A DNA stretch of 37,489 nucleotides from an uncultured Prevotellaceae bacterium (GCA_905210415.1 CAJLWM010000014.1:1-37489), one strand, 5' to 3'. Positions 9,232 to 18,569 are shown, counted from the stretch's first letter. The notes: generated by a model from the letters alone, not told the origin. Made by a program: numbers and translations.

Positions 9232-9828
9232 ATGCTACAACCATATCTCATAGAAGGACGTATCGAAGCCGGATGCGACGAGGCTGGCAGAGGTTGTCTG
9301 GCTGGACCAGTGACCGCCGCTGCCGTGATACTGCCTCCCGACTTCCGCAACGACCTGCTCAACGACTCGAAGCAACTCACCGAGCGACAACGCAACCTGC
9401 TACGCCCAATCATCGAGCGTGAGGCTCTGGCGTGGGCTGTGGCTTTCGTGTCGCCTGAGGAAATCGACGAAATAAACATTCTGCGCGCATCCATCACGGC
9501 TATGCACCGCGCCATCGACCAACTCACCATCCGCCCTGAGGCATTGCTTATCGACGGCAACCGATTCACGGCTTATCACGACATCCCTCACACCACCATT
9601 GTGAAGGGCGACGGCAAGATGATGAGCATCGCTGCCGCCTCGGTGCTCGCAAAGACTCACCGCGACGAATACATGTGCCGCATCGCCGAGGAATACCCTC
9701 AATATCACTGGCTCGACAACAAGGGCTACCCCACCAAGGCTCACCGCGCAGCCATTGCCGAGCATGGCGCTTCGCCCTACCACCGCATGTCGTTTCAGCT
9801 GCTCGACCGACAATTGAGTCTGTTTTAA
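9232..9828 (+). CDS. rnhB: Ribonuclease HII
   Basis: This enzyme cuts the RNA strand of RNA/DNA hybrids and single ribonucleotides in DNA. The start at 9232 ([20 protein letters not shown]) gives 198 residues, the usual length; the frame is open further upstream, but that part overlaps the prenyl synthetase gene. The catalytic residues are D16 and E17 in CDEAGRG, D108 in LLIDGN and D127 in [17 protein letters not shown]; the C-terminal [10 protein letters not shown] stretch is also typical. The last five residues are QLSLF (194-198), a full match to the beta-clamp-binding pentapeptide at an exposed C-terminus. This resembles the C-terminal PIP box of archaeal RNase HII. Confidence 0.96.
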   Translation: MLQPYLIEGRIEAGCDEAGRGCLAGPVTAAAVILPPDFRNDLLNDSKQLTERQRNLLRPIIEREALAWAVAFVSPEEIDEINILRASITAMHRAIDQLTIRPEALLIDGNRFTAYHDIPHTTIVKGDGKMMSIAAASVLAKTHRDEYMCRIAEEYPQYHWLDNKGYPTKAHRAAIAEHGASPYHRMSFQLLDRQLSLF

Positions 9829-9857
9829 CCCATAATAAAAAAGACACTGCACCAATC

Positions 9858-10289
9858 ATGGAAACTTTCGACACTATCACACTCAGCGACACACAGGCAT
9901 ATATCGACATCCTCTCGAAATATGCACATCTGCGCAATTCTTACAAGATTCGACACCGCCACTACACCCTCGACACCGAGCGCGGATACGTGGAAATGGC
10001 CCGTATGCGTGTAGAGAAAATGAACGAAGCCGCCGCCGAGATAGAGCAACTCACCCCTCAGGTGAAGCAGATTGTGCAGCAAGTCGACGCCAACCTCGCC
10101 ACCGACCCTAAGAATAAGCGCGCTCGCCTGCTACGCCTCTATTGCGACGTGATTGCCGCCGATGTCTATGAGGTGCAACGCCTGCAAACCAAAATCTCAT
10201 CGCTGCGCAGCCAAGTGTTTCGCTCGCAAAAACCAACCGACACCACCGCTGCATCAGCCACCCATACCGAATCGTCACTCTTCGACTAA
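9858..10289 (+). CDS. Small helical/coiled-coil protein, function unknown
   Basis: I do not recognise a named family. The start at 9858 (METFDTITLSDTQAY) lies 29 bases after rnhB and gives 143 residues; the frame extends upstream to 9675, but that part overlaps rnhB and reads as non-coding. The protein has no signal or membrane segment. It is rich in Glu, Gln, Arg and Lys and looks alpha-helical, with coiled-coil-like stretches around MRVEKMNEAAAEIEQLTPQV and VYEVQRLQTKISSLRSQVF. The tail is Thr/Ala/Ser-rich and ends in ESSLFD, loosely similar to the clamp-binding peptide at the end of rnhB. It is the last gene of the prenyl synthetase - rnhB run. Confidence 0.75.
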   Translation: METFDTITLSDTQAYIDILSKYAHLRNSYKIRHRHYTLDTERGYVEMARMRVEKMNEAAAEIEQLTPQVKQIVQQVDANLATDPKNKRARLLRLYCDVIAADVYEVQRLQTKISSLRSQVFRSQKPTDTTAASATHTESSLFD

Positions 10290-10303
10290 TCATCTCTCGG
10301 AAA

Positions 10304-10339
10304 GCGCTATCGGCGGGGCTTGATAGGGCGCATTTTCAT
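10304..10339 (+). terminator. Possible terminator after the rnhB run
   Basis: GCGCTATC (10304-10311) pairs with GATAGGGCGC (10322-10331) with a two-base bulge, followed by the T-rich ATTTTCATT. It is an imperfect hairpin, but well placed before the next promoter. Confidence 0.4.
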
Positions 10340-10380
10340 TTTATTCAGCCAATTTTAAGCAAGTTCTAAATTTCTTTCCG

Positions 10381-10388
10381 TAACTTTG
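10381..10388 (+). promoter_or_regulatory. -7 promoter box of the RluA-type gene; decides its start
   Basis: TAACTTTG is a TAnnTTTG match 23 bases before the ATG at 10412. The GTG at 10388 is its last base, so translation from that codon is unlikely and 10412 is chosen as the start. Confidence 0.65.
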
Positions 10389-10411
10389 TGGCTACAAACC
10401 AAATTAACGAT

Positions 10412-11332
10412 ATGCGACAATCAGGAAACAGAAATGACGAACACCGCTTTCGTCGCCCCGACAATATCCGCACTTTCACTGCTCAAGAGCACGACACACT
10501 GCTCTCTGCCGTGAGCAAAATACTCTCCGATCACACACCCACCAAGGTGAAGTCGATGCTCAAGCACAACCAATTTGCCATCAATGACATGCCTTGCTCG
10601 CAATTCGACCGTGGAGTGAATGCCGGCGACAAGATTGCCATCAATTTCGACCGCGCTTTCGCCGTGTTTAAGAACCAACGCATACAGCTGGTGTATGAAG
10701 ACGACGATATCATCATCGTGAACAAAGGCTACGGTGTGCTGTCGATGGGCACCGAACAGGTGAAGGAAGGCACCGTATATAGCGAAATGCGCAAATATGT
10801 GAAGACCCACAACCCTAAGGCGCAAGTGTTTATCGTGCATCGTCTCGACCGCGACACTTCGGGCCTGATGATGCTCGCCAAGAGCCGTCTGGCTAAAGAT
10901 AATCTGCAGCACAACTGGAATAATATGGTGCTCAACCGCAAATATGTGGCTGTGCTCGAAGGCGAACTCGAGGGCGACCGCGAGGGCGTGGTGCGCAGCT
11001 ACCTCACCGAGAACTCTAAGTTTGAGGTATATTCGGTAGACGACCCAAGCAAGGGACAATTGGCTGTGACCAGATATAAAATACTTGCCCGCCGACGCGG
11101 ACATACCCTCGTGGAACTCGAACTCGACACTGGCCGCAAAAACCAGATTCGCGTGCACATGAAGGACCTTGGACACCCTATCGTGGGCGACCGCAAATAT
11201 GGCGCTTCTCACAGCCCTATCGGCCGCTTGGCCCTGCATGCACTCACTCTGCGCTTTGTGCACCCTATCACCCGCAAGGAGATGAGCTTTGAGACTCCTA
11301 TACCTACGCGATTCCAATCGATGGTGAAATAA
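10412..11332 (+). CDS. RluA-family 23S rRNA/tRNA pseudouridine synthase
   Basis: It isomerises uridine to pseudouridine in structured RNA. From the ATG at 10412 it has 306 residues. The N-terminal part (about 25-90) looks like an S4-type RNA-binding module (TLLSAVSKILSDHTPTKVKS and AGDKIAINF). The catalytic domain follows, with VYEDDDIIIVNKGYGVLSM and the signature HRLDRDTSGLMMLAKS, where D146 is the expected catalytic aspartate. GRKNQIRVHMKDLGHPIVGD is the usual C-terminal block. The exact target site (RluA, RluC or RluD type) cannot be told from sequence alone. It heads a rightward run with priA, 22 bases downstream. Confidence 0.92.
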   Translation: MRQSGNRNDEHRFRRPDNIRTFTAQEHDTLLSAVSKILSDHTPTKVKSMLKHNQFAINDMPCSQFDRGVNAGDKIAINFDRAFAVFKNQRIQLVYEDDDIIIVNKGYGVLSMGTEQVKEGTVYSEMRKYVKTHNPKAQVFIVHRLDRDTSGLMMLAKSRLAKDNLQHNWNNMVLNRKYVAVLEGELEGDREGVVRSYLTENSKFEVYSVDDPSKGQLAVTRYKILARRRGHTLVELELDTGRKNQIRVHMKDLGHPIVGDRKYGASHSPIGRLALHALTLRFVHPITRKEMSFETPIPTRFQSMVK

Positions 11333-11354
11333 CATAAGAATACAACATCGCTTT

Positions 11355-13835
11355 ATGCCCGAACTACGCCCAATGTATGCCGATGTGATTGTGCCGCTTG
11401 CCCTGCAAGGCTCATTCACCTATAGCGTGCCGCAGGCTCTGCAACAGAGTCTGCGCGTGGGTTGCCGTGTGCTTGTGCAGTTCGGTGCTAAAAAGACCTA
11501 CACAGCCATCGTCACTGCCTTGCACTTCACCAAGCCGCAAGGCTACGACACCAAAGAGATAATCTCGATGCTCGACGAGCAGCCTATCATACGCCCGTCG
11601 CAACTCGAATTCTGGCAATGGATTGCCGACTACTATCTCTGCACCATCGGCGAGGTGTATAAGGCGGCTGTGCCATCGGGGCTGAAGGTGGAAAGCGAAA
11701 CCTACATCAGCATCAACCCCGACTATGAGGAAACCATAGACGACCGTCTGAACGACCGCGAGCGAGTGGTGATGGACTTCACCGCACAGCGCGGACGTGT
11801 GCGACTCGACGAGATCAGCCGCGCCACAGGTTTCAAGAATATTGTGCCTATAGTGAGCCGTATGCTCGAGCGCGATGCCATACACATCGCCGAGCGGGTG
11901 GTGGACAACTATCGTCCAAAGACCGAGACTTGCGTCACTCTCACCGCCAATCACGGCGACGAAGAGGCTCTGCACTCGCTATTCAACAAGGTGGCGCGTG
12001 CCAAAAAGCAAGAATCACTGCTGCTCGCCTATCTCGACCTCTCGCGATGGATGCAGCACGGCGAACCGGCCGAAGTGACCAAGGAGGCGTTGCTCAAACG
12101 CGCCGACGTGACTCAGCCCGTGCTTCGCGCTGCCATCGACAAGGGTATATTCTCGCTATACAAGAAAGCCATCAACCGCTTTGACCTCGTGGGCAAACAC
12201 GTGGAGAAGGCGCCCACTCTCACCGATGAGCAACTGCGTGCCTACCGCGAGATACACCTGTCGTTTAAAGAGCACAAAATCACCCTGCTCCACGGTGTGA
12301 CCTCGAGCGGAAAAACCTCGATATACATTCACCTGATACAAGACGCCCTCGCCAACGGCAAGCAGGCGCTGTATCTTGTGCCTGAGATTGCCCTCACCAC
12401 TCAGCTCACCCAAAGGCTGCAAAAGGTGTTTGGCGACCGCCTGCTCATCTACCACAGCAAATTCAGCGACAATGAGCGCGTAGACATCTGGAAGCAGTTG
12501 CTCGGCAGCACCAACCCGATGGTAGTGATTGGCGTGCGCTCTGCCATATTCCTGCCGTTTTCTCACCTCGGACTGGTGATTGTAGACGAGGAGCACGACA
12601 CCAGCTATAAGCAGCAAGACCCAGCTCCACGCTACAGCGGACGCGATGCTGCCACTGTGCTGGCTTCGATGCACGGCGCAAGAACACTCTATGGCTCGGC
12701 AACCCCGGCTGTTGACACCTACTATAAGGCTTCTACGGGCCGCTTCGGACTGGTTTCGCTGCTCACCCGATATGAGGGCCTTGAATTGCCTAAGGTGCAC
12801 ATCATCGACACCAAACTGGCACGAAAAAAGCGCGAGATGAACGGCATGTTCTCGCTCGAACTGGTGAGCCAATGCCGACAGGCACTCAAGCGCGACGAAC
12901 AGGTGATTCTCTTCCAGAACCGCCGTGGCTACTCGCCTATGGTGCGCTGCCGCGAATGCGCATGGACGCCAAAATGCACCAATTGCGACGTCACACTCAC
13001 CTATCACAAGCACCTCAATTCGCTCACCTGCCACTATTGCGGCTACACAATCTCGCTGCCCGAAGTGTGCCCGCTGTGCGGACAACCAGCTATCGAGGTG
13101 GTGGGCTATGGCACCGAACGAATAGAGGACGACATCGACAAGGTGTTTCCTGAAGGCAAAATTGCGCGCATGGACCTCGACACCACACGCAGCAAGAGCA
13201 GCTACGAGCGCATTATCAACGATTTCTCGGCAAGAAAATCAAACATCCTCGTGGGTACTCAGATGGTAACCAAGGGCCTCGACTTCGACGGCGTGAGCAT
13301 CGTGGGCATCCTCAACGCCGACACCATGATTTCGTTCCCCGACTTCCGCAGCGACGAGCGAGCCTTCAACATGATGGAGCAAGTGGCGGGCAGAGCCGGC
13401 AGAAAGCATAGCCAAGGCATGGTGGTGATGCAAACCAGCGAACCAGAGCACCCCGTGGTGAAATTTGTGCAACAGCACGACTACTTGGGCTTTTACAACC
13501 ACGAGATAGAACAACGCCAGAAATTTGACTATCCGCCATTCACGCGCCTAATCAACATCTATATGAAGCACCGCGACAACGATGTGCTCACCGAACTATC
13601 GGTGCGATTCAGCAATATGCTGCGCGAGGCGTTTGGCAAGCGCGTGCTTGGTCCGGAAGCACCTATGGTGGCCCGTGTGCAACAACTCTTCATCAAGCAG
13701 ATTGTGCTGAAGATGGACACTCGATACTCCATGCCCAAGGTGAAAGAATTTCTGCGCCAAGTGTATGTGCAGCTCATCCATCTGGATTCGCGCGCAAAAA
13801 GCATGATCATTTATTACGACGTAGACCCCGTATAG
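11355..13835 (+). CDS. priA: Primosomal helicase PriA (replication restart)
   Basis: PriA recognises stalled forks and D-loops and reloads the replisome. The 826 residues have the family order: N-terminal 3'-DNA-end-binding and winged-helix parts (about 1-290), helicase lobe 1 with Walker A GVTSSGKT (314-321) and DEEH (411-414), then a zinc-binding insert with eight cysteines (532, 535, 541, 544, 559, 562, 572, 575). Lobe 2 contains VGTQMVTKGLDF and QVAGRAGR. All key residues are present. An in-frame ATG at 11373 (MYADVIVPLALQGSF) is an alternative start; both fit the family. MATE follows 59 bases later. Confidence 0.97.
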   Translation: MPELRPMYADVIVPLALQGSFTYSVPQALQQSLRVGCRVLVQFGAKKTYTAIVTALHFTKPQGYDTKEIISMLDEQPIIRPSQLEFWQWIADYYLCTIGEVYKAAVPSGLKVESETYISINPDYEETIDDRLNDRERVVMDFTAQRGRVRLDEISRATGFKNIVPIVSRMLERDAIHIAERVVDNYRPKTETCVTLTANHGDEEALHSLFNKVARAKKQESLLLAYLDLSRWMQHGEPAEVTKEALLKRADVTQPVLRAAIDKGIFSLYKKAINRFDLVGKHVEKAPTLTDEQLRAYREIHLSFKEHKITLLHGVTSSGKTSIYIHLIQDALANGKQALYLVPEIALTTQLTQRLQKVFGDRLLIYHSKFSDNERVDIWKQLLGSTNPMVVIGVRSAIFLPFSHLGLVIVDEEHDTSYKQQDPAPRYSGRDAATVLASMHGARTLYGSATPAVDTYYKASTGRFGLVSLLTRYEGLELPKVHIIDTKLARKKREMNGMFSLELVSQCRQALKRDEQVILFQNRRGYSPMVRCRECAWTPKCTNCDVTLTYHKHLNSLTCHYCGYTISLPEVCPLCGQPAIEVVGYGTERIEDDIDKVFPEGKIARMDLDTTRSKSSYERIINDFSARKSNILVGTQMVTKGLDFDGVSIVGILNADTMISFPDFRSDERAFNMMEQVAGRAGRKHSQGMVVMQTSEPEHPVVKFVQQHDYLGFYNHEIEQRQKFDYPPFTRLINIYMKHRDNDVLTELSVRFSNMLREAFGKRVLGPEAPMVARVQQLFIKQIVLKMDTRYSMPKVKEFLRQVYVQLIHLDSRAKSMIIYYDVDPV

Positions 13836-13894
13836 CCCCACTCACGCGGCTACCACGTCACTCTAATCAAAATTAAATCAAACAAACACTGTTT

Positions 13895-15244
13895 ATGAAT
13901 TACATCGAAAAATATCGTCATCACTATTATACAATCTTGCGTCTTGGTATGCCATTGCTGCTCGGACAGTTAGGACTTATCGTCACAGGCTATGCCGACA
14001 CCATCATGGTGGGCAACTATAGCACCGAAGCACTCGCCTCGGCATCGTTTGTCAACAATGCCCTGGTGTTTGTGATTATGCTCGGCATGGGCTTCTCTTA
14101 TGGCCTCACTCCGCTGGTGGGCGCACTATTTGCCAAAGGCGACACCAAAAGCGTGGGTCAAGTGGTATACAACGGCGTTATAGCCAACTTCTTCTACACC
14201 CTATTGTGGTGCCTGCCGATGCTATTGCTTTACTTCTGCCTCCACCTCATAGGGCTTCCCGAAAACCTCTTGCCTACCATTCGCCCCTACTTTATGCTCA
14301 TCTTCGCATCGGTGATTCCGCTTGGCATCATCAACGGCCTGCGCCAGTTTACCGATGCCATCAACGACACCAAAGTGTCGATGTACATCCTGCTTTCGGG
14401 CAACATCATGAACATCATACTCAACTATATGCTCATCTACGGCAAATGGGGAGCGCCTGAGATGGGACTTAACGGTGCGGGCGTGGCAACGCTCATCTCG
14501 CGCGTATTTATGCTCGTGGCATACATCATCTTCCTCATCGCTTCGCCACGATACGGCGAATACCGCAAAGCCATTCTCGAAAGTACCATTTCGTGGCAAC
14601 AGATACGCCACATCTCAGTGACTTCGCTACCTATCTCGCTACAAATAGGCATGGAGACCTCTATTTTCACCATCTCATCGGTGTTTGCCGGATGGCTTGG
14701 CGAGAACACCATGGCAGCATGGCAAGTAATCAACACCATGGCACAAATAGGATTTATGATATACTATAGCATCGGTGCCGCAGCATCTATCAAGATGGCA
14801 AACTACTATGGTGTGCACAACTACACCGGCGTCAAGCAGATAGCCCATGCCTCGTATGTGCTCACACTCACCAGCGCCGTATTGGCTTGCGCCATATTCA
14901 TCATCTTCGGACGCCAGTTGGCAGGCATCTTCACCTGCGACGCCGCCGTGGTGGCGCTTGTCTCCGCACACATGCTGCACCTCACGCTCTATCAGATAGG
15001 CGATGCCACACAGATAGCCTATGCCAACGCTCTTCGCGGCATCACCCACGTGAGGCCAATTATGAAATACGCATTCGTGGCGTATTTCGTTGTTGGCGTG
15101 CCAGCGATGTATCTGCTCTGCTTCCCGCTCGGTTTTGACATGGCTGGAATCTACTACTCATATTTCATCGCGCTGCTCGGTGCCGGCATTCTCTTCAGTC
15201 GCTCGTTCTACAGCCGTATTGCAGCGCTCATCAGCACCAAGTGA
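13895..15244 (+). CDS. MATE-family multidrug/metabolite exporter (NorM-like)
   Basis: An inner-membrane antiporter of 449 residues, the normal size, with about 12 predicted membrane segments in two similar halves. Family features are LGMPLLLGQLGLIVTGYADT near the N-terminus, INGLRQFTDAINDTKVSMYI in the first half, LPISLQIGMETSIFTISSVF at the start of the second half, and AYANALRGITHVRPIM. The family uses Na+ or H+ gradients to expel cationic drugs or metabolites; the substrate cannot be named. It follows priA by 59 bases on the same strand and may be transcribed with it. No terminator was seen after it. Confidence 0.94.
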   Translation: MNYIEKYRHHYYTILRLGMPLLLGQLGLIVTGYADTIMVGNYSTEALASASFVNNALVFVIMLGMGFSYGLTPLVGALFAKGDTKSVGQVVYNGVIANFFYTLLWCLPMLLLYFCLHLIGLPENLLPTIRPYFMLIFASVIPLGIINGLRQFTDAINDTKVSMYILLSGNIMNIILNYMLIYGKWGAPEMGLNGAGVATLISRVFMLVAYIIFLIASPRYGEYRKAILESTISWQQIRHISVTSLPISLQIGMETSIFTISSVFAGWLGENTMAAWQVINTMAQIGFMIYYSIGAAASIKMANYYGVHNYTGVKQIAHASYVLTLTSAVLACAIFIIFGRQLAGIFTCDAAVVALVSAHMLHLTLYQIGDATQIAYANALRGITHVRPIMKYAFVAYFVVGVPAMYLLCFPLGFDMAGIYYSYFIALLGAGILFSRSFYSRIAALISTK

Positions 15245-15274
15245 TAGGCTATCTGCAAAGAAAATTGAAAGACT

Positions 15275-15384
15275 TTTCATTTTGTATTGCACTCGGTTTG
15301 CACTATCGTTAAATAAAATAGGCTGCACCTCAGCAATAAAAATGAAACGAATTTCATTTTGTATTGCACTCGGTTTGCACTATC
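15275..15384 (+). repeat. 33-bp direct repeat carrying a duplicated promoter
   Basis: Two identical 33-base copies lie at 15275-15307 and 15352-15384, 77 bases apart. Each holds a TTTG and the start of the -7 box. The downstream copy continues into an intact TATCTTTG, whereas the upstream copy continues into TATCGTTA and is probably inactive. Confidence 0.9.
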
Positions 15385-15388
15385 TTTG
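15358..15388 (+). promoter_or_regulatory. Promoter of the TPR / beta-barrel operon
   Basis: The -33 TTTG (15358-15361) and -7 TATCTTTG (15381-15388) are separated by 19 bases, a good fit to the Bacteroidetes promoter. It is the best promoter in the window. The predicted leader before the start codon at 15539 is about 145 bases. Confidence 0.8.
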
Positions 15389-15416
15389 CACTATATAGGC
15401 GAAGTGTTGACATAGC

Positions 15417-15522
15417 TTTTGTGGGTCATACTCATCAAGCCGCTACGGGATTGACACAGAACCTGATAATGTGATAAAAAACATTTGTGGCTATGCACCT
15501 CATCAGGGCAACAACCACAAAA
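15417..15522 (+). promoter_or_regulatory. Structured 5' leader of the TPR gene
   Basis: TTTTGTGG (15417-15424) can pair with CCACAAAA (15515-15522) to close the leader, but TTTGTGG at 15484-15490 can pair with the same CCACAAA. The two TTTGTGG copies sit in an imperfect direct repeat (TTTGTGG, a 7-9 base spacer, CTCATCA) at about 15418-15436 and 15484-15506. Two exclusive folds are therefore possible. No known riboswitch consensus was recognised. Confidence 0.4.
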
Positions 15523-15538
15523 ACTAACAATACGAATT

Positions 15539-18500
15539 ATGAAATTATACAAAAACCTATTCTTAGGACTTTGTTTGCTCACCCCAGCAGCCTCACAAGC
15601 GGGAATCAACAGCACCACGCCTGAGGGTTACCTGTCAAGAGGATTGGCAATGTACAACAATCGCAACTATGCCGGAGCTATCGATCAACTGTCGCATCTG
15701 AAAACTCTGCCTATCACGGGCGATGTGGCTGATTGCGCCGACTTCTATATCGCGCTCTGCAAATACGAACGCGGCAACCGCGAGTGCATCGACGCTCTTA
15801 TTAAATACATCGCCGAAAGTCCTTCGGCGAAAAACGTTGACCGTGCCTATGCCACCATCGGCGACTATTATTTCTACAACGGAAAATACGGCGAGGCTAT
15901 ACGCCAGTACGACAACGTGCGCATCAGTGCCCTCGACCTTGATGCTCAAGAAGACGTCTACTATCACCGCGCATTCTCGCTGTTGCGCCTCGGCGAATAC
16001 CAACAGGCTCGCATCGACATCAACATGCTCAGTGGCACCAAGCGCTACGCTGCTGCCGGCACTTTCTACAACGCCTATATCGACTATGCCAACAAGCAAT
16101 ATGGCAAAGCGCTCACCGGATTCCAACGCGTGAAGGGCAACGGCGAATTGGCTTACAACGCACAATACTACGTATGCCAGATATACTTCACCCAGCAGGA
16201 ATTTGACAAGGCTGAAACTCTCGCCAAATCGCTGCTCTCCGATGGCAACAACGTGGCTTTCAACAACGAGCTGCACCGCATCATCGGCGAATGCGAATAT
16301 CAAGCCGGCAACGATGACGAAGCAGAAAAGTATCTCAAGAAATATCTCGACAGCGTGGAGGGCGAACCCTTGCGCTCGGCCGCATACGCCTACGGCGTGA
16401 TTCAATACCGCAACGCTGCCTACGATGAGGCTGTGAGCAAATTGGCCAACATGACCTCTGAAAGCGACGCCCTATCGCAAAGCGCCTACCTCTACATCGG
16501 CCAGAGCTACTTGCAGATGCACGAACTCAACAAAGCCTCTATGGCTTTTGAAAAGGCTATCCAACTCGATTACGACAAGGATGTGACCGAAACCGCATTC
16601 TACAACTACGCTGTGACTCAAAACGAGGGCGGCAGAACTCCTTTCAACAAATCAATCGACATATTCGAGCAATTCATCAACAAATATCCTAATTCTCGAT
16701 ATGCCACCCAAGTGGAGGAATATCTGATCAACGCCTACCTCACCACCACCGACTACGACAAGGCTTACACCAGCATCAGCCACATCAAGAATCCTTCGGC
16801 TAAGGTGCTTGCCGCTAAGCAATATGTGCTCTATCAACTCGGTGTGCAAGCGTTGTCAAACAGCAATAGCAGCAAGGCGAAGACCTACCTCACCCAGTCG
16901 CTCGCACTTGAGAAGTATGACCAAAAACTGGCTGCCGAAACCCGCTTGTGGCTCGGCGAGACTCACTATCGCCTTGGCAACTTCTCTAATGCGCAGAAAT
17001 ATCAGAAAGCATTTATCAACGCCACTTCGGCAAGCAACAAGAATTATGGCCTTGGCCACTACAACCTCGGCTACTCGCTCTTCCAACAGAAGAGATATGG
17101 CGAGGCTCGCTCTTACTTTGAATACGCCGCTACAAGCAAGCAATTGGGCACATCGCTTCGCGCCGACGCCTACAACCGCCTTGCCGACTGCCAATACTAC
17201 ACCCGCCAATACTCCGTAGCCGAACAAAACTACGACGCTGCTTATAGCCTCGACCGCAACGCCGCCGGCGATTATGCCCTCTATCAAAAAGCCATTATGA
17301 AGGGCTTGACAAAGGACTACAGCGGCAAGATCGACGCTATCAACGATATGCTCAAGCAATTCCCTTCTTCAAGCCTCGCGCCAAGCGCCCTGCTTGAAAA
17401 GGCCAACACCTTTTCGCTCAACGGCAACAACAACGCGGCCGCCGAAACCTACAACCAACTCGTGAGCCGCTACCCTGCCACCACCGAGGCGCGCAAGGGT
17501 CTGCTGCAACTCGCCATCAACCAGCGTTATGTTGGCGAAGAGCACAAGGCTATAGCCACCTACAAGCAAGTTATCACCAAGTATCCTACCAGCGAGGAAG
17601 CATCAGTGGCTGCCGAAGACCTCAAGCTCATCTATGCCGACAACGGCAACCTGAAGGAATATGCTTCGTTTATCAACAGCGTGCCTAACGCTCCTCACCT
17701 CGACGTGAAAGAAGTGGAAAAACTCACCTTCAACGCTGCGGAAAAAGCGGCTTTGGCTGAGAAGAGCAACATCACCAAGATGAAGAGCTATCTCGTCGCT
17801 TATCCTAATGGCGCCTACGAGACAAATGCTCACTACTACATCGCCCGCAACGAATATCAAGGCGGAAAATACGAAAGCGCACTCTCGCACATCAACGAGG
17901 CTCTGCGCGCTTCCGACGCTTCGTTTGCCGAAGATGCTCTCGCCATCAAGAGCGACATTCTCATGCGTCAAGGCAAAAACACCGAAGCTTTGAGCACATA
18001 TAAGCACTTGGCCGAAAAGGCTTCGTCGCACGACAATAAGATTATCGCCAACATGGGCATCATGCGCGCATCGGTGGAACTGAAGGACTGGAAAGAGGTG
18101 AAGAGCAGCGCTGCTGCACTCCTCGCCCTCGGCAGCCTCAACGATGCCGAAGAAAAGGAGGCTATGCTCAATCGCGCCTTGGCTAACGAAAACCTTGGCA
18201 ACACCAAGGAAGCCGAGACCGACTATGCACACCTCGCCAAGGACGTACGCAACGAATCGGGCGCTCAAGCAGCCTACCGCCTTGCACACCTGCAATACTC
18301 GGCCGGCAGCCTGAAATCGTGCGAAAAGACCCTCAACACATTTATCGACGAAGGCACTCCTCACCAATACTGGCTCGCCAAGGCATTTATCCTGCTTGCC
18401 GACGTTTATCACAAGCAAGGCAAAGACTTCGAGGCTTGTGAATACCTCGAGAGCCTCAAGAACAACTATCCTGGCAAGGAGCAAGATATCTTCAACGATA

Positions 18501-18541
18501 TCAACCACCGCTTAGGTCAATGGAAATCGTCGAAAAAGTAA
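15539..18541 (+). CDS. Exported 1000-residue tetratricopeptide-repeat protein
   Basis: The start at 15539 gives a clear signal peptide (MKLYKNLFLGLCLLTPAASQA, cleavage near residue 21); the frame reaches back to 15485, but that would hide the signal. The rest is nearly all TPR-like helical pairs. Examples are YLSRGLAMYNNRNYAGAID near residue 31, GLGHYNLGYSLFQQKRYGEA in the middle and SLAPSALLEKANTFSLNGNN further on. No enzyme motif is visible. TPR proteins of this kind act as scaffolds, often in envelope assembly (BamD-like) or lipoprotein complexes. There is no lipobox, so it is probably periplasmic. The beta-barrel gene follows after 28 bases in the same operon, suggesting a physical partner. 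The specific function is unknown. Confidence 0.88.
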   Translation: MKLYKNLFLGLCLLTPAASQAGINSTTPEGYLSRGLAMYNNRNYAGAIDQLSHLKTLPITGDVADCADFYIALCKYERGNRECIDALIKYIAESPSAKNVDRAYATIGDYYFYNGKYGEAIRQYDNVRISALDLDAQEDVYYHRAFSLLRLGEYQQARIDINMLSGTKRYAAAGTFYNAYIDYANKQYGKALTGFQRVKGNGELAYNAQYYVCQIYFTQQEFDKAETLAKSLLSDGNNVAFNNELHRIIGECEYQAGNDDEAEKYLKKYLDSVEGEPLRSAAYAYGVIQYRNAAYDEAVSKLANMTSESDALSQSAYLYIGQSYLQMHELNKASMAFEKAIQLDYDKDVTETAFYNYAVTQNEGGRTPFNKSIDIFEQFINKYPNSRYATQVEEYLINAYLTTTDYDKAYTSISHIKNPSAKVLAAKQYVLYQLGVQALSNSNSSKAKTYLTQSLALEKYDQKLAAETRLWLGETHYRLGNFSNAQKYQKAFINATSASNKNYGLGHYNLGYSLFQQKRYGEARSYFEYAATSKQLGTSLRADAYNRLADCQYYTRQYSVAEQNYDAAYSLDRNAAGDYALYQKAIMKGLTKDYSGKIDAINDMLKQFPSSSLAPSALLEKANTFSLNGNNNAAAETYNQLVSRYPATTEARKGLLQLAINQRYVGEEHKAIATYKQVITKYPTSEEASVAAEDLKLIYADNGNLKEYASFINSVPNAPHLDVKEVEKLTFNAAEKAALAEKSNITKMKSYLVAYPNGAYETNAHYYIARNEYQGGKYESALSHINEALRASDASFAEDALAIKSDILMRQGKNTEALSTYKHLAEKASSHDNKIIANMGIMRASVELKDWKEVKSSAAALLALGSLNDAEEKEAMLNRALANENLGNTKEAETDYAHLAKDVRNESGAQAAYRLAHLQYSAGSLKSCEKTLNTFIDEGTPHQYWLAKAFILLADVYHKQGKDFEACEYLESLKNNYPGKEQDIFNDINHRLGQWKSSKK

Positions 18542-18569
18542 ACCCAACCATTAAGCAATTTCAGTAACT

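Noticed and set aside
9675..9857. N-terminal extension of the small gene after rnhB
   Set aside because: It lies inside the rnhB 3' end in another frame and has a shadow-like composition. The ATG at 9858 gives a sensible protein.
10388..10411. GTG start of the pseudouridine synthase
   Set aside because: It overlaps the -7 promoter box, so the transcript would begin after it.
15417..15480. Possible TPP riboswitch, because GAACCTGAT occurs in the TPR leader
   Set aside because: The CTGAGA element and the paired GGG arms of the TPP class are missing, and the downstream genes have no link to thiamine.
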